Source: Thermoplasmata archaeon
GTDB lineage: Archaea; Thermoplasmatota; E2; DHVEG-1; B18-G2
Length of the DNA stretch: 33,676 nucleotides
Direction: 5' to 3'
Assembly (NCBI GenBank): GCA_021161865.1
Contig: JAGGZU010000118.1
Location: forward strand, 1 to 33,676
Shown: positions 7,921-15,656 of the stretch, piece by piece
Layout: the number at the start of each line of letters is the position of its first letter
Numbering within the stretch: the first letter of the stretch is position 1
Made by a program: the position numbers and the translations under genes
The notes under the pieces: generated by a model
The model's database searches: none
What the model saw: only the letters and a program-made list of their open reading frames with translations
What the model was told of the DNA's origin: nothing

Positions 7921-8498
7921 AGCTCACTTGTTTCCCCTGACGCAAGATCTATGAGGTGCTGTTCCCCATCCGCTGGACCGCGTGCAAACAGTACATCACT
8001 GGCTAGTATTTTGGTGTTTTTGCTTGGCCCATACTTCCATCTGTTCTCCCGTCTTATGGCGATAACCATCATACCTGTTTCACTTGCAAGTCTTAGCTCA
8101 CCCAGTGTTTTGTTGCATAGTATTGATTGAGGGGAAACCTCTACCCTTGTGAAGACTGTGTCTGATTCCCTGATGCTTTCTTTTATAACCGGATGTAGTT
8201 CCACATCTCTTAGCTCTACATCAGCTATCTCCCTCGCAGCATCAGCTATTAGTTCACCACTATCTGCAAGTCGTATCATGACAAGGGCGTTGTCCACGTC
8301 TATATTTTTTTTCTGTACATCCTCCAGGGTTTTTCTGTGAAAGGTTTGATGCAGGGTGTCAACGTAGTTTTCTAGATCATAAACCTCCTCCGCTATTCTT
8401 CTGTTGTCGTATATCAGGGAGGAGTAGGCAAGGTCAACCATGAGCTCGGAGGTGTCCTTTATCTCCAGAAGTATGTCCTCAATGGTTTTTTCACTCAT
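7917..8498 (-). CDS. PhoU-domain protein with C-terminal TrkA-C (RCK_C) domain, copy 2
   Basis: The 193-residue protein has a helical PhoU-like domain (about 1-100, starting TIEDILLEIKDTSELMVDLAYSS) and a C-terminal RCK_C domain (about 115-190) with SPQSILCNKTLGELRLASETGMMVIAIRR and DVLFARGP. RCK_C domains bind small ligands and gate cation channels or transporters. The architecture belongs to COG3273-type proteins that accompany MgtE/SLC41-like permeases, which fits the transporter encoded upstream. Its ATG overlaps the stop of its paralogue as ATGA. It is a diverged duplicate of that upstream protein with the same domain order, suggesting the two form heteromeric regulatory units. The 3' end overlaps the convergent pantoate kinase gene by four bases. 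Confidence 0.88.
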   Translation of the reverse strand: MSEKTIEDILLEIKDTSELMVDLAYSSLIYDNRRIAEEVYDLENYVDTLHQTFHRKTLEDVQKKNIDVDNALVMIRLADSGELIADAAREIADVELRDVELHPVIKESIRESDTVFTRVEVSPQSILCNKTLGELRLASETGMMVIAIRRENRWKYGPSKNTKILASDVLFARGPADGEQHLIDLASGETSEL

Positions 8499-9154
8499 TC
8501 CAGCGTCCCCCTTTTCCCGGTTAGAAAGAGTTTTAGTTCATCAAACCCATCCTCGGTCCCCCTCACTATAAGTGTGTCTTCTGCTTTAAGCATGGTCTCT
8601 GCACCAGGGTCATATATCCAGAATTCACCTCGTCTGATCGCTATAATGTGCATCCCTGTCTCTGACTCCACCGCTAGGTCACCTATCAGTTTGTTGCAGG
8701 CAGAGGATTTAGGTGAAATCTTTATTCTGAATATCTTTTCATCTGCCCTCTTTAACACCTTTGGAAGGATATCTGCCTTACCTTTTCCAATATCCACAAG
8801 GTTCACTATGTCCCCTGCTGCGTTTGATATTGTCTCTGCAGCCTCAGCTATTTGAAGTATACCTGTTAGCTGCTCTGCATCCTCTCTTGTTCTGGCAGCA
8901 AGCATCGCCATCATCCTTATCTCGTAGTTGAGATAATCCATCCTTGTCTCTAGGTATTTGACTTCCTCTGCAATCTCCTCATCCTTGAAGATTATCACAG
9001 AATAGGCTAGATCTATTATCAGCTCTGATATATTCTTCATCTCAGTTAGTATCTCCTTGACGGTGTGTGCCTTGTACTCTATTTCGTCAAACTCCACTTT
9101 TTTCCATTTAGGTGTTTTTTGCAATCTTCCGAGTATGCCCAGTCCCTTCCTCAT
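8495..9154 (-). CDS. PhoU-domain protein with C-terminal TrkA-C (RCK_C) domain, copy 1
   Basis: This 219-residue protein has a short N-terminal extension (about 1-28, basic, with FDEIEYKAHT), a helical PhoU-like domain (about 30-135) and an RCK_C domain (about 140-210) with SPKSSACNKLIGDLAVESETGMHIIAIRRG and DTLIVRGTEDG. It is likely a cytoplasmic regulator of the MgtE-like permease encoded 62 bases upstream on the same strand; the ligand is unknown. Nucleotides, including c-di-AMP in some RCK_C proteins, are precedents only. It is co-translated with its paralogue downstream through a four-base overlap. No strong Shine-Dalgarno precedes the ATG. Confidence 0.88.
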   Translation of the reverse strand: MRKGLGILGRLQKTPKWKKVEFDEIEYKAHTVKEILTEMKNISELIIDLAYSVIIFKDEEIAEEVKYLETRMDYLNYEIRMMAMLAARTREDAEQLTGILQIAEAAETISNAAGDIVNLVDIGKGKADILPKVLKRADEKIFRIKISPKSSACNKLIGDLAVESETGMHIIAIRRGEFWIYDPGAETMLKAEDTLIVRGTEDGFDELKLFLTGKRGTLE

Positions 9155-9216
9155 TTACCTACAGCCTCTTTTTTCTACATTTCAACTCTATTTTTATTAC
9201 TTTTCCCATACTTAAC

Positions 9217-10533
9217 TTATATCACATCCACCGCAACCAGTACAGCTATGAAACACATTACTCCAAGTAAATCCACGACACTGGTGATTATTGGTATTGT
9301 CACGTTATCTGGGTCTATACCCTTTTTGAATGAAAGAATGGAAGCATAATACGTGAGAAGATTTATAATCGCTATGAGGACCTCCCCTGCAACTATTGTT
9401 GTGAAAAGCATTAATGGAAACGCTATGGTTTGTATATGCATAACCTGTGCTACGGTGTATGCAAATACTCCCACTAAAGTGAACACCGGTACTCCAAGTA
9501 TGTGTACCATGAGAAACATTTGAAGTATCTTTTTTGATGGTTTTATACTGTAGTCGGTTAAACCAAGGTGAAGCATGGATGATAAACGTGCCGCCAGTAT
9601 GCCACCCATTGCGCCTCCATCCTCAAGAAAGGGTGGTATGAGTATCAGTAAACCAGGTATAGTTATGAGTGACTCTATTTTTGTCCCAAGGAATGTACCG
9701 GATAGTATCCCAAGGATTCCACATACCATTAGTATCGGCAGACTTTCCTTCATTATTTTACTGTAGTACTCCTTTGGTTTCTTTGAAAGAGAGTATTTCA
9801 GGATGGGTAGTGTTGTTACTAGGATAAGCACTATTAACAAAACCTCCCTTATGCGTGTCTCAAATCCTGTTATCAGGGAGAGTGAGAGAAAGATGAGGGG
9901 TAGAGTCAACATATCACCAACGAGTGTTATCAGTGGCGCAGTTAGGTTGTCTGGGTCCCAACCATGTTTGTAACTGAGGAATGCTATGAGTATTGCAAAA
10001 AGCAGCATTAAAAACGCGGATAGTATACCGGCTATTATGGATATGAGCAGCATGTCTGTGAAGGTTGTTTTTAACCCTATGGCGTTTGCCACGACAACAG
10101 CAAGTATGCCAAGGAATATGCTCATGATAAACGCTGATGCCGTTGATGATGTTATGCTTTGGTTGAGTGGTTCAGCGGATTTGAATTTAGGGTTGATTTG
10201 ACCTGTGTGTAGGTATGTGCCTAGTCTGGAGCCAAAAGATGCAAAGATGTTGCCTCTCATATCTATGGCTGCGGGGATGAGAACGATAAGCGCGGGTAGC
10301 ATAGCAAGACTACCTGTAAAAACACCCATGAACATACCTGTTATTAAATCACCTACTGTGCAGAGGAAAAGTGAGATAAAGGATTCTTTAAAGTCTTTGA
10401 AAAACGGTTTATCCTGTGTAGCATACGCTATGGGCAGAGGTATGGCTGTTAGTGTAAACTTCCCAGTCTCCATAGCGTCCACATCCTGGCTTAAGCTCCT
10501 TGAATCGTTTTGCTCTATTGGGGGGTTTTTCAC
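9217..10533 (-). CDS. MgtE/SLC41-like divalent cation transporter, two-repeat form
   Basis: The membrane part contains two tandem MgtE-type units. The first has ALIVLIPAAIDMRGNIFASFGSRLG and HGWDPDNLTAPLITLVGDML; the second has GLLILIPPFLEDGGAMGGILAARLS and KGIDPDNVTIPIITSVVDLL. The DPDN...P.I...D motif in each repeat contributes acidic residues to the ion path in MgtE. There is no N-terminal cytoplasmic MgtE_N or CBS sensor as in bacterial MgtE, which fits the SLC41-like archaeal type; regulation may come from the two PhoU/RCK_C proteins downstream. Mg2+ is the likely but unproven ion. The start is uncertain: GTG at 10533 (used here) or ATG at 10473, which removes twenty polar residues. Confidence 0.88.
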   Translation of the reverse strand: MKNPPIEQNDSRSLSQDVDAMETGKFTLTAIPLPIAYATQDKPFFKDFKESFISLFLCTVGDLITGMFMGVFTGSLAMLPALIVLIPAAIDMRGNIFASFGSRLGTYLHTGQINPKFKSAEPLNQSITSSTASAFIMSIFLGILAVVVANAIGLKTTFTDMLLISIIAGILSAFLMLLFAILIAFLSYKHGWDPDNLTAPLITLVGDMLTLPLIFLSLSLITGFETRIREVLLIVLILVTTLPILKYSLSKKPKEYYSKIMKESLPILMVCGILGILSGTFLGTKIESLITIPGLLILIPPFLEDGGAMGGILAARLSSMLHLGLTDYSIKPSKKILQMFLMVHILGVPVFTLVGVFAYTVAQVMHIQTIAFPLMLFTTIVAGEVLIAIINLLTYYASILSFKKGIDPDNVTIPIITSVVDLLGVMCFIAVLVAVDVI

Positions 10534-10587
10534 TTTGTTGTTTCATGGTCTCTATTTCTTGTTTTTTTGTCTGATAATAACCCTTTT

Positions 10588-10606
10588 GTTTTATATACGT
10601 TTTCAA
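10588..10606 (-). promoter_or_regulatory. Promoter of the cation transporter operon
   Basis: On the minus strand a TTTGAAAA stretch (BRE-like) is followed by CGTATATAAAAC, a very good archaeal TATA box. Transcription would begin near 10568, giving a short leader before either proposed start codon. It likely drives the MgtE-like gene and the two PhoU/RCK_C genes. Confidence 0.6.
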
Positions 10607-10633
10607 AAAAAGAGGATATGATTTTTTGTGTGT

Positions 10634-11245
10634 TTAACTATCCGGTTTGAATGAGATACCCACTAGATATACCTCGGAACTGGTTTTTCTTGATGCCTTT
10701 GGTATAACGTTTTCGACCTTGTGGAAACGTTTTTTTATCTTCGCCCTTAGGTTGTTGAAGTCCTCACCCTCAAAGACCTTACATACAAGGTTGCCTTTTT
10801 CTTTCAAAAAGTTCTCAGCATAATTAAGGGCGTGTTCGCATAACCATACGCTCCTCGCTTGATCAAGGGAGTAGTTGCCTGATATGTTTGGCGACATGTC
10901 TGAGATTACAACATCAATCTTTTTTTTCCCAATGAGCTCCTTTATTTTTTCCATGGTCTCTGTGTCTGTGATGTCCCCTTCAATGAAATGGATATTTTTT
11001 ATCGGTTTTATTGGTAGCAGGTCAACACCTATGACTTTACCTTCTTCACCAACTATCTCCTTTGCAACCTGACTCCATCCACCCGGTGCTGCTCCAAGGT
11101 CCAGTATTGTGTCTCCTCTTTTGAGTATGTTGTATCTTTGCTGTATCTGCAGTAGTTTGTAGGCCGATCTTGCCCTGTAACCCTGTTTTTTAGCCTGTTT
11201 GTAGTAGAACTCTTTTTTTCTATCTCTGTACCATCTCTTAGCCAT
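10634..11245 (-). CDS. rlmE: 23S rRNA (uridine-2'-O)-methyltransferase RlmE (FtsJ/RrmJ family)
   Basis: RlmE methylates the ribose 2'-OH of a uridine in the 23S rRNA A-loop using SAM. The protein (203 residues, normal size) begins with the basic RNA-binding stretch RKKEFYYKQAKKQGYRARSAYKL and has the SAM-binding motif LDLGAAPGGWSQ at 48-59. The catalytic K-D-K-E tetrad is complete: Lys30 (SAYKLL), Asp116 (ISDMSPN), Lys156 (LVCKVFEG) and Glu191 (SSEVYLVG). It starts four bases after the TFB stop without its own Shine-Dalgarno, so translation probably depends on the TFB message. In archaea a related guide-RNA route also exists through fibrillarin, which is encoded near the other end of this window. 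Confidence 0.95.
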   Translation of the reverse strand: MAKRWYRDRKKEFYYKQAKKQGYRARSAYKLLQIQQRYNILKRGDTILDLGAAPGGWSQVAKEIVGEEGKVIGVDLLPIKPIKNIHFIEGDITDTETMEKIKELIGKKKIDVVISDMSPNISGNYSLDQARSVWLCEHALNYAENFLKEKGNLVCKVFEGEDFNNLRAKIKKRFHKVENVIPKASRKTSSEVYLVGISFKPDS

Positions 11246-11249
11246 TTTT

Positions 11250-12197
11250 TTACAGTATAATGTCTATGTCAAGACGTTCGGCAAGCTCCTTGTATCTGTT
11301 TCTTATTGTAACCTCGGTAACCCCTGCTACATCGGCAACCTCGCGTTGTGTTCTCCTTTCTCCGCATAGTATTGACGCTATGTAGATGGCTGCAGCAGCG
11401 ACACCTGTTGGCCCTCTACCTGATGTGAGTTCTTTGTCAGCCGCTTCTTTTAGTATTTCTATTGCCTTTGCTTGTACATCACCGCTGAGTTTCAGTTCAC
11501 TGCAGAACCTTGAGATGTAATCTTGTGGTGAGGTTGGCATAAGTTTAAGGCCAAGTTCTCTTGCAATAAAACGGTATGTTCTCCCTATTTCCTTTCTTGA
11601 AACTCTTGACGCATCTGCAATCTCATCCAGTGTTCTTGGGACACCACACTGTCTGCATGCTGCATAGAGTGCTGCAGCTGCTACTCCCTCTATGCTTCTT
11701 CCACGTATGAGGTTTTTGATAACCGCTTTCCTGTAGACCATGGCAGCGGTTTCTCTAACGTTTCTTGGTAAGCCCATGGCTGATGCCATTCTGTCAAGTT
11801 CAGATAACGCAACGGCAAGGTTTCTTTCTGTAGCGTTTGATACTCTTATCCTTCGTTGCCATTTCCTTAGTCTGTAGAGCTGTGCACGGCTTCTGGTCGG
11901 TATGGATTTTCCATAGGAATCCTTGTTTTTCCAGCCTATAACTGTGCTTAAACCCTTGTCATGTATGGTGTATGTAAGTGGCGCTCCAACCCTTGCACGC
12001 TTCTCTTTTTGTTCGCTGTCAAAGGCTCTCCATTCCGGTCCTTGGTCTATGAAGTTTTCATCAATAACAAGCCCGCAATCCTCACAAACGAGTTCACCAC
12101 GTGAGTAATCTCTTGTAAGATGGGTGCTGCCGCATTCTGGGCAGCGGGTAATCTCTTCTATTGTAGGCTTCTTCCGTCTATTCTTCTTATCTTCCAT
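11250..12197 (-). CDS. tfb: Transcription initiation factor IIB (TFB)
   Basis: TFB bridges TBP-bound promoters and RNA polymerase. The N-terminal zinc ribbon has Cys19, Cys22, Cys38 and Cys41 (CPEC...CEDC). The B-finger/linker follows with [37 protein letters not shown], then two cyclin-like repeats (about 115-205 and 215-300), the second ending with [11 protein letters not shown], the BRE-contacting helix-turn-helix. At 315 residues it is full length. I take the ATG at 12195-12197 because GGGGTGAC lies six bases upstream; a TTG one codon earlier would be too close to it. The gene diverges from an unknown gene across about 85 AT-rich bases and is followed by rlmE. Confidence 0.97.
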   Translation of the reverse strand: MEDKKNRRKKPTIEEITRCPECGSTHLTRDYSRGELVCEDCGLVIDENFIDQGPEWRAFDSEQKEKRARVGAPLTYTIHDKGLSTVIGWKNKDSYGKSIPTRSRAQLYRLRKWQRRIRVSNATERNLAVALSELDRMASAMGLPRNVRETAAMVYRKAVIKNLIRGRSIEGVAAAALYAACRQCGVPRTLDEIADASRVSRKEIGRTYRFIARELGLKLMPTSPQDYISRFCSELKLSGDVQAKAIEILKEAADKELTSGRGPTGVAAAAIYIASILCGERRTQREVADVAGVTEVTIRNRYKELAERLDIDIIL

Positions 12198-12250
12198 CAA
12201 AAGTCACCCCATGGATTTTTAAACTTTTCGATACGCTTTTAAAGGTAATG

Positions 12251-12267
12251 AAAGAACTTATATAAAT
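12251..12267 (+). promoter_or_regulatory. TATA/BRE promoter of the gene at 12284
   Basis: The sequence AAAGAA then CTTATATAAAT is a strong BRE/TATA pair. Its centre is about 22 bases before an ATG at 12284, the spacing expected for a leaderless or near-leaderless archaeal transcript. This supports translation of the gene from 12284 rather than from a GTG at 12381. Confidence 0.55.
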
Positions 12268-12283
12268 AATTTTCTCTCAAGTT

Positions 12284-12815
12284 ATGGGAGTGTATTATCC
12301 CGAAATTACTTCCTCCTGGAAAGATTGGTAGAGGATTCAGCGTTGATAGTAGACAGATTATTAACATTGTCACAGATGGTGTGCCAAACTGCCGTTGGAC
12401 TACAGACACCTACACAGGAACTTGGATGGGTCCAGGGGATGACCAGTACGTTTATGGTAAAGAAAGCGCTGAGGCAGCAAAAGAGTACCTGCTTGACACA
12501 CTTGGATTGACTGAGGATAAAGATGGTTTCAACTCTCTGGCGGTTCTACGTGGATCTGAACCTCCAGATATCGACTGGTTAAACGGTACCATGGTCTGGC
12601 CTCAGCCAGGGTACATAGCACCGCCCTTTGACAATGGGTCAGGATGGGTTAGTAAAATCACCAGCTGGCAGGAGTTTGAGAATGCGGTCAATAAAATGTT
12701 TAGGTTTATATTTAACAGCATAACCTGCACGGTTGAAATCGTTAAACTAAAACCATTTGATCCAAACGATGTAAATAACAAGGTAACTGTGGTAATAACA
12801 CCTCAACCACGATAG
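12284..12815 (+). CDS. Unknown protein with an apparent one-base frameshift near its N-terminus
   Basis: The uninterrupted frame gives 144 residues from a GTG at 12381, but the same frame stays open and protein-like back to about 12270 without a normal start codon. An ATG at 12284 with a TATA box at the right distance reads MGVYYP and then runs into a stop in its own frame. Dropping one base near 12301-12303 joins MGVYYP to KLLPPGKIGRGFSVDSRQ, giving one smooth N-terminus and a total of about 176 residues. I therefore annotate from 12284 with a frameshift that may be a sequencing error. The protein is soluble, rich in Trp, Asp, Gly and Pro (DTYTGTWMGPGDDQYVYG, NGTMVWPQPGYIAPPFDNG), with no signal peptide. 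I recognise no family. It diverges from tfb. Confidence 0.5.
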
Positions 12816-12923
12816 GGGATAAGGTACTATATCTCCGAGTTTGGTCAGATGTGAACACTCTCTCTTCAGATTGTATTGCCTCCAAAAGGTTCAAAACCTA
12901 TGTGATCATCTTTTAGTTCAACC

Positions 12924-14639
12924 ATGGTTTCAGTGTGCATTATTGATGGTTACGTTGATGAACCGACTTGTTTGGGTGTTCCACCATATATCAGCCCTTA
13001 CCCAAGGTACATAGCTGGAAGTATTTGGAGTGCCAAGAGAGATGTTGATGTCTATTACATTACAATAGATGAGATCAGGAAGGGTGTTGAGAAAACAAGG
13101 TTGCTGTCTAAATCTGATGTGGTTGTGGTTGTAGCTGGGATGGTTGTACCTGGACGTTATCTTGCTGGTTTTCCAGCGAGTCCAAGAGAGTTGATGTCTT
13201 TTCTAGGTGATTTCGAGAGACCTCTAAGGATTCTCTGTGGTCCAGCTGCAAAACACGGGTTTGGTTTGTCTGGTGGAAAAAAAACCTTTAGTGAGGGTTT
13301 AAAGGATTTTTTTGACCTTGTTGTTACTGGTGACCCAGAGGTTGTTTTGAAACAGCTTGTTTTAGAGAGGTTTGATGCCTCTGCTGTTGACCCCACGGAA
13401 GTTAGAGGTTCCGCACATGAGATAAGAGAGTTTGCTATAAGAGGAGCAAGTGTTGTTGAACAGCATCCAAACTTCCCAGATTATATTATCGCCGAGATTG
13501 AAACCTATCGTGGCTGCCCTAGAGCAGTGGTCGGTGGTTGTTCATTCTGCAGCGAACCTTTGAAGGGGTTACCTGATTTTAGACCGATTGAGGATATTGT
13601 TGATGAGGTTGCATCTTTGTATAAGGCTGGTGTCAGGCATTTTCGCCTTGGTAATCAACCTTGCGTCTTCTCATATATGAGTGAAGGTGTTGGGGAGCTG
13701 GAGTTTCCCAAACCAAATCCTGATGCTTTGGAGAAATTATTCAGTGGAATAAGGGCTGTAACTCCAGGTATAAAAACACTGCATATAGATAATGCAAACC
13801 CTGGTGTTATAACAAGATATCCTGAGGAGTGTAGAAGTATTGCAAAGAGTATAATAAGGTATCATACACCTGGCGATGTTGCAGCTTTTGGTATCGAAAG
13901 CATTGATCCCGAGGTTATTAAAAGGAATAATCTAAAAGTGGGTTTTGATGATGCTGTTGAGGCTGTGAGGTTGATCAACGAGGTTGGAAGAGGTAGAGGA
14001 TACAATGGTCTCCCAGAGCTTCTCCCTGGTTTAAACCTTGTTTTTGGTTTAAAGGGTGAGAGTAAGAAAACCTTTGAGTATGATTATGATTTCCTTAAAC
14101 GGTTGTTTGATGAGGATTTACTTGTTAGGAGGATTAACCTGCGTCAGGTTATGCCTTTACCTGGAACAAGGATGTATGAGGTCGGTGAGAGACTTGTCAA
14201 GAAACATAAGGTTTTTTTTAAAAGATTTAAAAGGTTGGTCAGGGAGAACATTGATAGGCCGATGCTTAGAAGGGTTGTTCCGGTTGGCACGGTTCTGAGA
14301 GATGTATACACCGAACTTTATAGGGGTAACACAACCTTTGCGCGGCAGATTGGTAGTTATCCTCTTCTTGTTGGTGTACCGGGCAGGTTTAGTCTTGGAA
14401 GGTTTATGGATGTTAAGGTTGTGGACCATGGTTACAGGTCTTTAACAGCCGTTCCATATCCTCTGCCCGTTAACTCCGTTCCTAGGGAAACACTTGAGGC
14501 GTTACCAGGTGTTGGTAAAAAAAGGGCTTTGAGGATTCTTCAGGGCAGACCTTTTTCGAGTGAGCAGGAGGTTCTGAGTGTGCTGGATGATCCTTTGTTG
14601 GGTGAAAAGCTTCTTGAGTTTGGTGTTTCTTTAGATTAA
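12924..14639 (+). CDS. Radical SAM enzyme with C-terminal helix-hairpin-helix (COG1031-like)
   Basis: The 571-residue protein has an N-terminal domain (about 1-180, starting VCIIDGYVDEPTCLGVPPYISPY), a radical SAM core (about 190-430) and a C-terminal helix-hairpin-helix (about 518-571, LEALPGVGKKRALRILQGRPF). The cluster cysteines are Cys198, Cys206 and Cys209 in YRGCPRAVVGGCSFC, a CX7CX2C spacing instead of the usual CX3CX2C; the following DNANPGV and AFGIESIDPEVIKRNNLK segments are typical radical SAM barrel motifs. This architecture fits the archaeal family COG1031, whose reaction I do not know. The hairpin suggests nucleic-acid binding, so an RNA or DNA substrate is possible. The 3' end overlaps the convergent esterase gene by nine bases. 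Confidence 0.88.
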   Translation: MVSVCIIDGYVDEPTCLGVPPYISPYPRYIAGSIWSAKRDVDVYYITIDEIRKGVEKTRLLSKSDVVVVVAGMVVPGRYLAGFPASPRELMSFLGDFERPLRILCGPAAKHGFGLSGGKKTFSEGLKDFFDLVVTGDPEVVLKQLVLERFDASAVDPTEVRGSAHEIREFAIRGASVVEQHPNFPDYIIAEIETYRGCPRAVVGGCSFCSEPLKGLPDFRPIEDIVDEVASLYKAGVRHFRLGNQPCVFSYMSEGVGELEFPKPNPDALEKLFSGIRAVTPGIKTLHIDNANPGVITRYPEECRSIAKSIIRYHTPGDVAAFGIESIDPEVIKRNNLKVGFDDAVEAVRLINEVGRGRGYNGLPELLPGLNLVFGLKGESKKTFEYDYDFLKRLFDEDLLVRRINLRQVMPLPGTRMYEVGERLVKKHKVFFKRFKRLVRENIDRPMLRRVVPVGTVLRDVYTELYRGNTTFARQIGSYPLLVGVPGRFSLGRFMDVKVVDHGYRSLTAVPYPLPVNSVPRETLEALPGVGKKRALRILQGRPFSSEQEVLSVLDDPLLGEKLLEFGVSLD

Positions 14640-15179
14640 TCCTGTTTTTGTTATCTCTTTAATTATTGATGGCAGTTTCTCCAGATTTCTGGTAAACCTG
14701 TGGTCATCATGTAAAAAGAGTGTGGCTGCCTCCTGGGCAATAGCAAAGTCGATTACCCATTTTTTTGGTATTACCTCATCGTCTGTTGCCATTAGTATGG
14801 TAACCTTTGCTGGTATCTTTTCCTCGTAGAGTTTTTTGTCTCTCATTTCCTCAGCAATCCTTGGCGGTAAACCAATTTGGTCCACTGGTGTATCGGGTGG
14901 GAATACTGCGGGGTTAAGTAGGATTATATGTTCTACAGTTGGTAGCTCATAGGCTGTTTCTGCTGCTAAGTAGCCGCCGAGTGACGACCCTATTAAAGTA
15001 ATGTTTTTGTCGTTTTCCACTATTTTTTTGATTCTATCCAAACAATCGTTTATCACCAGATCCTCTGGTTTACAGTCCCTGTACTTTATTGGCACTACAC
15101 CAAGTTTTTCTTTGAACAGTATGCCTTTTCTACTGTTTGGGTTTGACTGGTAACCATGTATGTAGTATAACATAATCAT
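14631..15179 (-). CDS. Small alpha/beta-hydrolase (YqiA/UPF0227-like esterase)
   Basis: This 182-residue protein is a minimal alpha/beta-hydrolase. It begins MLYYIHGYQSNPNSRKG, with the HG of the oxyanion region, and has the nucleophile elbow GSSLGG with Ser66; the likely acid is Asp134 (ATDDEVIP) and the likely base His160 (HDDHRF). The order and short length match YqiA-type esterases, which act on short acyl esters in vitro. No signal peptide is present, so it is cytoplasmic. Its ATG overlaps the stop of the YjbQ gene as ATGA, so the two are translationally coupled. The physiological substrate is unknown. Confidence 0.85.
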   Translation of the reverse strand: MIMLYYIHGYQSNPNSRKGILFKEKLGVVPIKYRDCKPEDLVINDCLDRIKKIVENDKNITLIGSSLGGYLAAETAYELPTVEHIILLNPAVFPPDTPVDQIGLPPRIAEEMRDKKLYEEKIPAKVTILMATDDEVIPKKWVIDFAIAQEAATLFLHDDHRFTRNLEKLPSIIKEITKTGLI

Positions 15180-15571
15180 AGCCCTCGAGTTGGTATAATC
15201 TCAACATACACTTTCCTTGTTCTTGGTCCGTCTCCTTCGTAGAAGAATATACTTTGCCATGTTCCAAGCAGTAGTCTCCCCTCTTTGATCAGTATGTTGA
15301 CACTGGCTCCAAGCAGGCTTGCTTTGATGTGTGCATCACTGTTGCCTTCGATGTGGCTGTAGTTGTTATCTTTTGGGATAAGCCTGCCTAGTGTTTTTTC
15401 GATGTCTTTTTGTACGTTTGGGTCTGCGCCCTCGTTTATCGTTACAGCGGCTGTTGTGTGTGGAACGTAGAGTATGAGTAAACCGTTTTCTGTCCTTGAT
15501 TCATCCACTATCTTTTGTACCTCGTAGGTTATGTCTATGAGCTGGGTTCTTTCTTTAGAGGTTACCTTCAT
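15176..15571 (-). CDS. YjbQ/UPF0047 family protein
   Basis: The protein shows all signature blocks of the YjbQ family: PHTTAAVTINEGADPNVQKDI, HIEGNSDAHIKASLLG and LLGTWQSIFFYEGDGPRTRKV. The histidines and the glutamate in the first two blocks form the conserved pocket. The family is a small trimeric barrel; some members show weak thiamine phosphate synthase activity, but the true role is not settled. I use the ATG at 15571 rather than the one three codons upstream at 15580, because the TATA-like box at 15591-15598 lies about 24 bases before it; both are possible. It forms a two-gene unit with the downstream esterase through a four-base overlap. Confidence 0.9.
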   Translation of the reverse strand: MKVTSKERTQLIDITYEVQKIVDESRTENGLLILYVPHTTAAVTINEGADPNVQKDIEKTLGRLIPKDNNYSHIEGNSDAHIKASLLGASVNILIKEGRLLLGTWQSIFFYEGDGPRTRKVYVEIIPTRGL

Positions 15572-15590
15572 TGTCCTCATGGTCTCGTGT

Positions 15591-15598
15591 TTTTATAG
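15591..15598 (-). promoter_or_regulatory. TATA-like element for the YjbQ-esterase unit
   Basis: On the minus strand this reads CTATAAAA. It lies about 24 bases before the ATG at 15571 and only about 15 before the ATG at 15580, which favours a leaderless message beginning at the inner ATG. Confidence 0.45.
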
Positions 15599-15656
15599 TA
15601 GTGTGGTTTAAAAGGTTTTATAGTTCTTTTTCACTACATGTCTTGGGTGATGATTT

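Noticed and set aside
12325-12510. 61-codon frame starting MVEDSALIVDRLL
   Set aside because: It overlaps the unknown gene in another frame, has no ribosome site and its sequence is not protein-like; it is a shadow.
12816-12923. C/D-box guide RNA in the gap before the radical SAM gene
   Set aside because: No properly placed RTGATGA and CTGA boxes were found.
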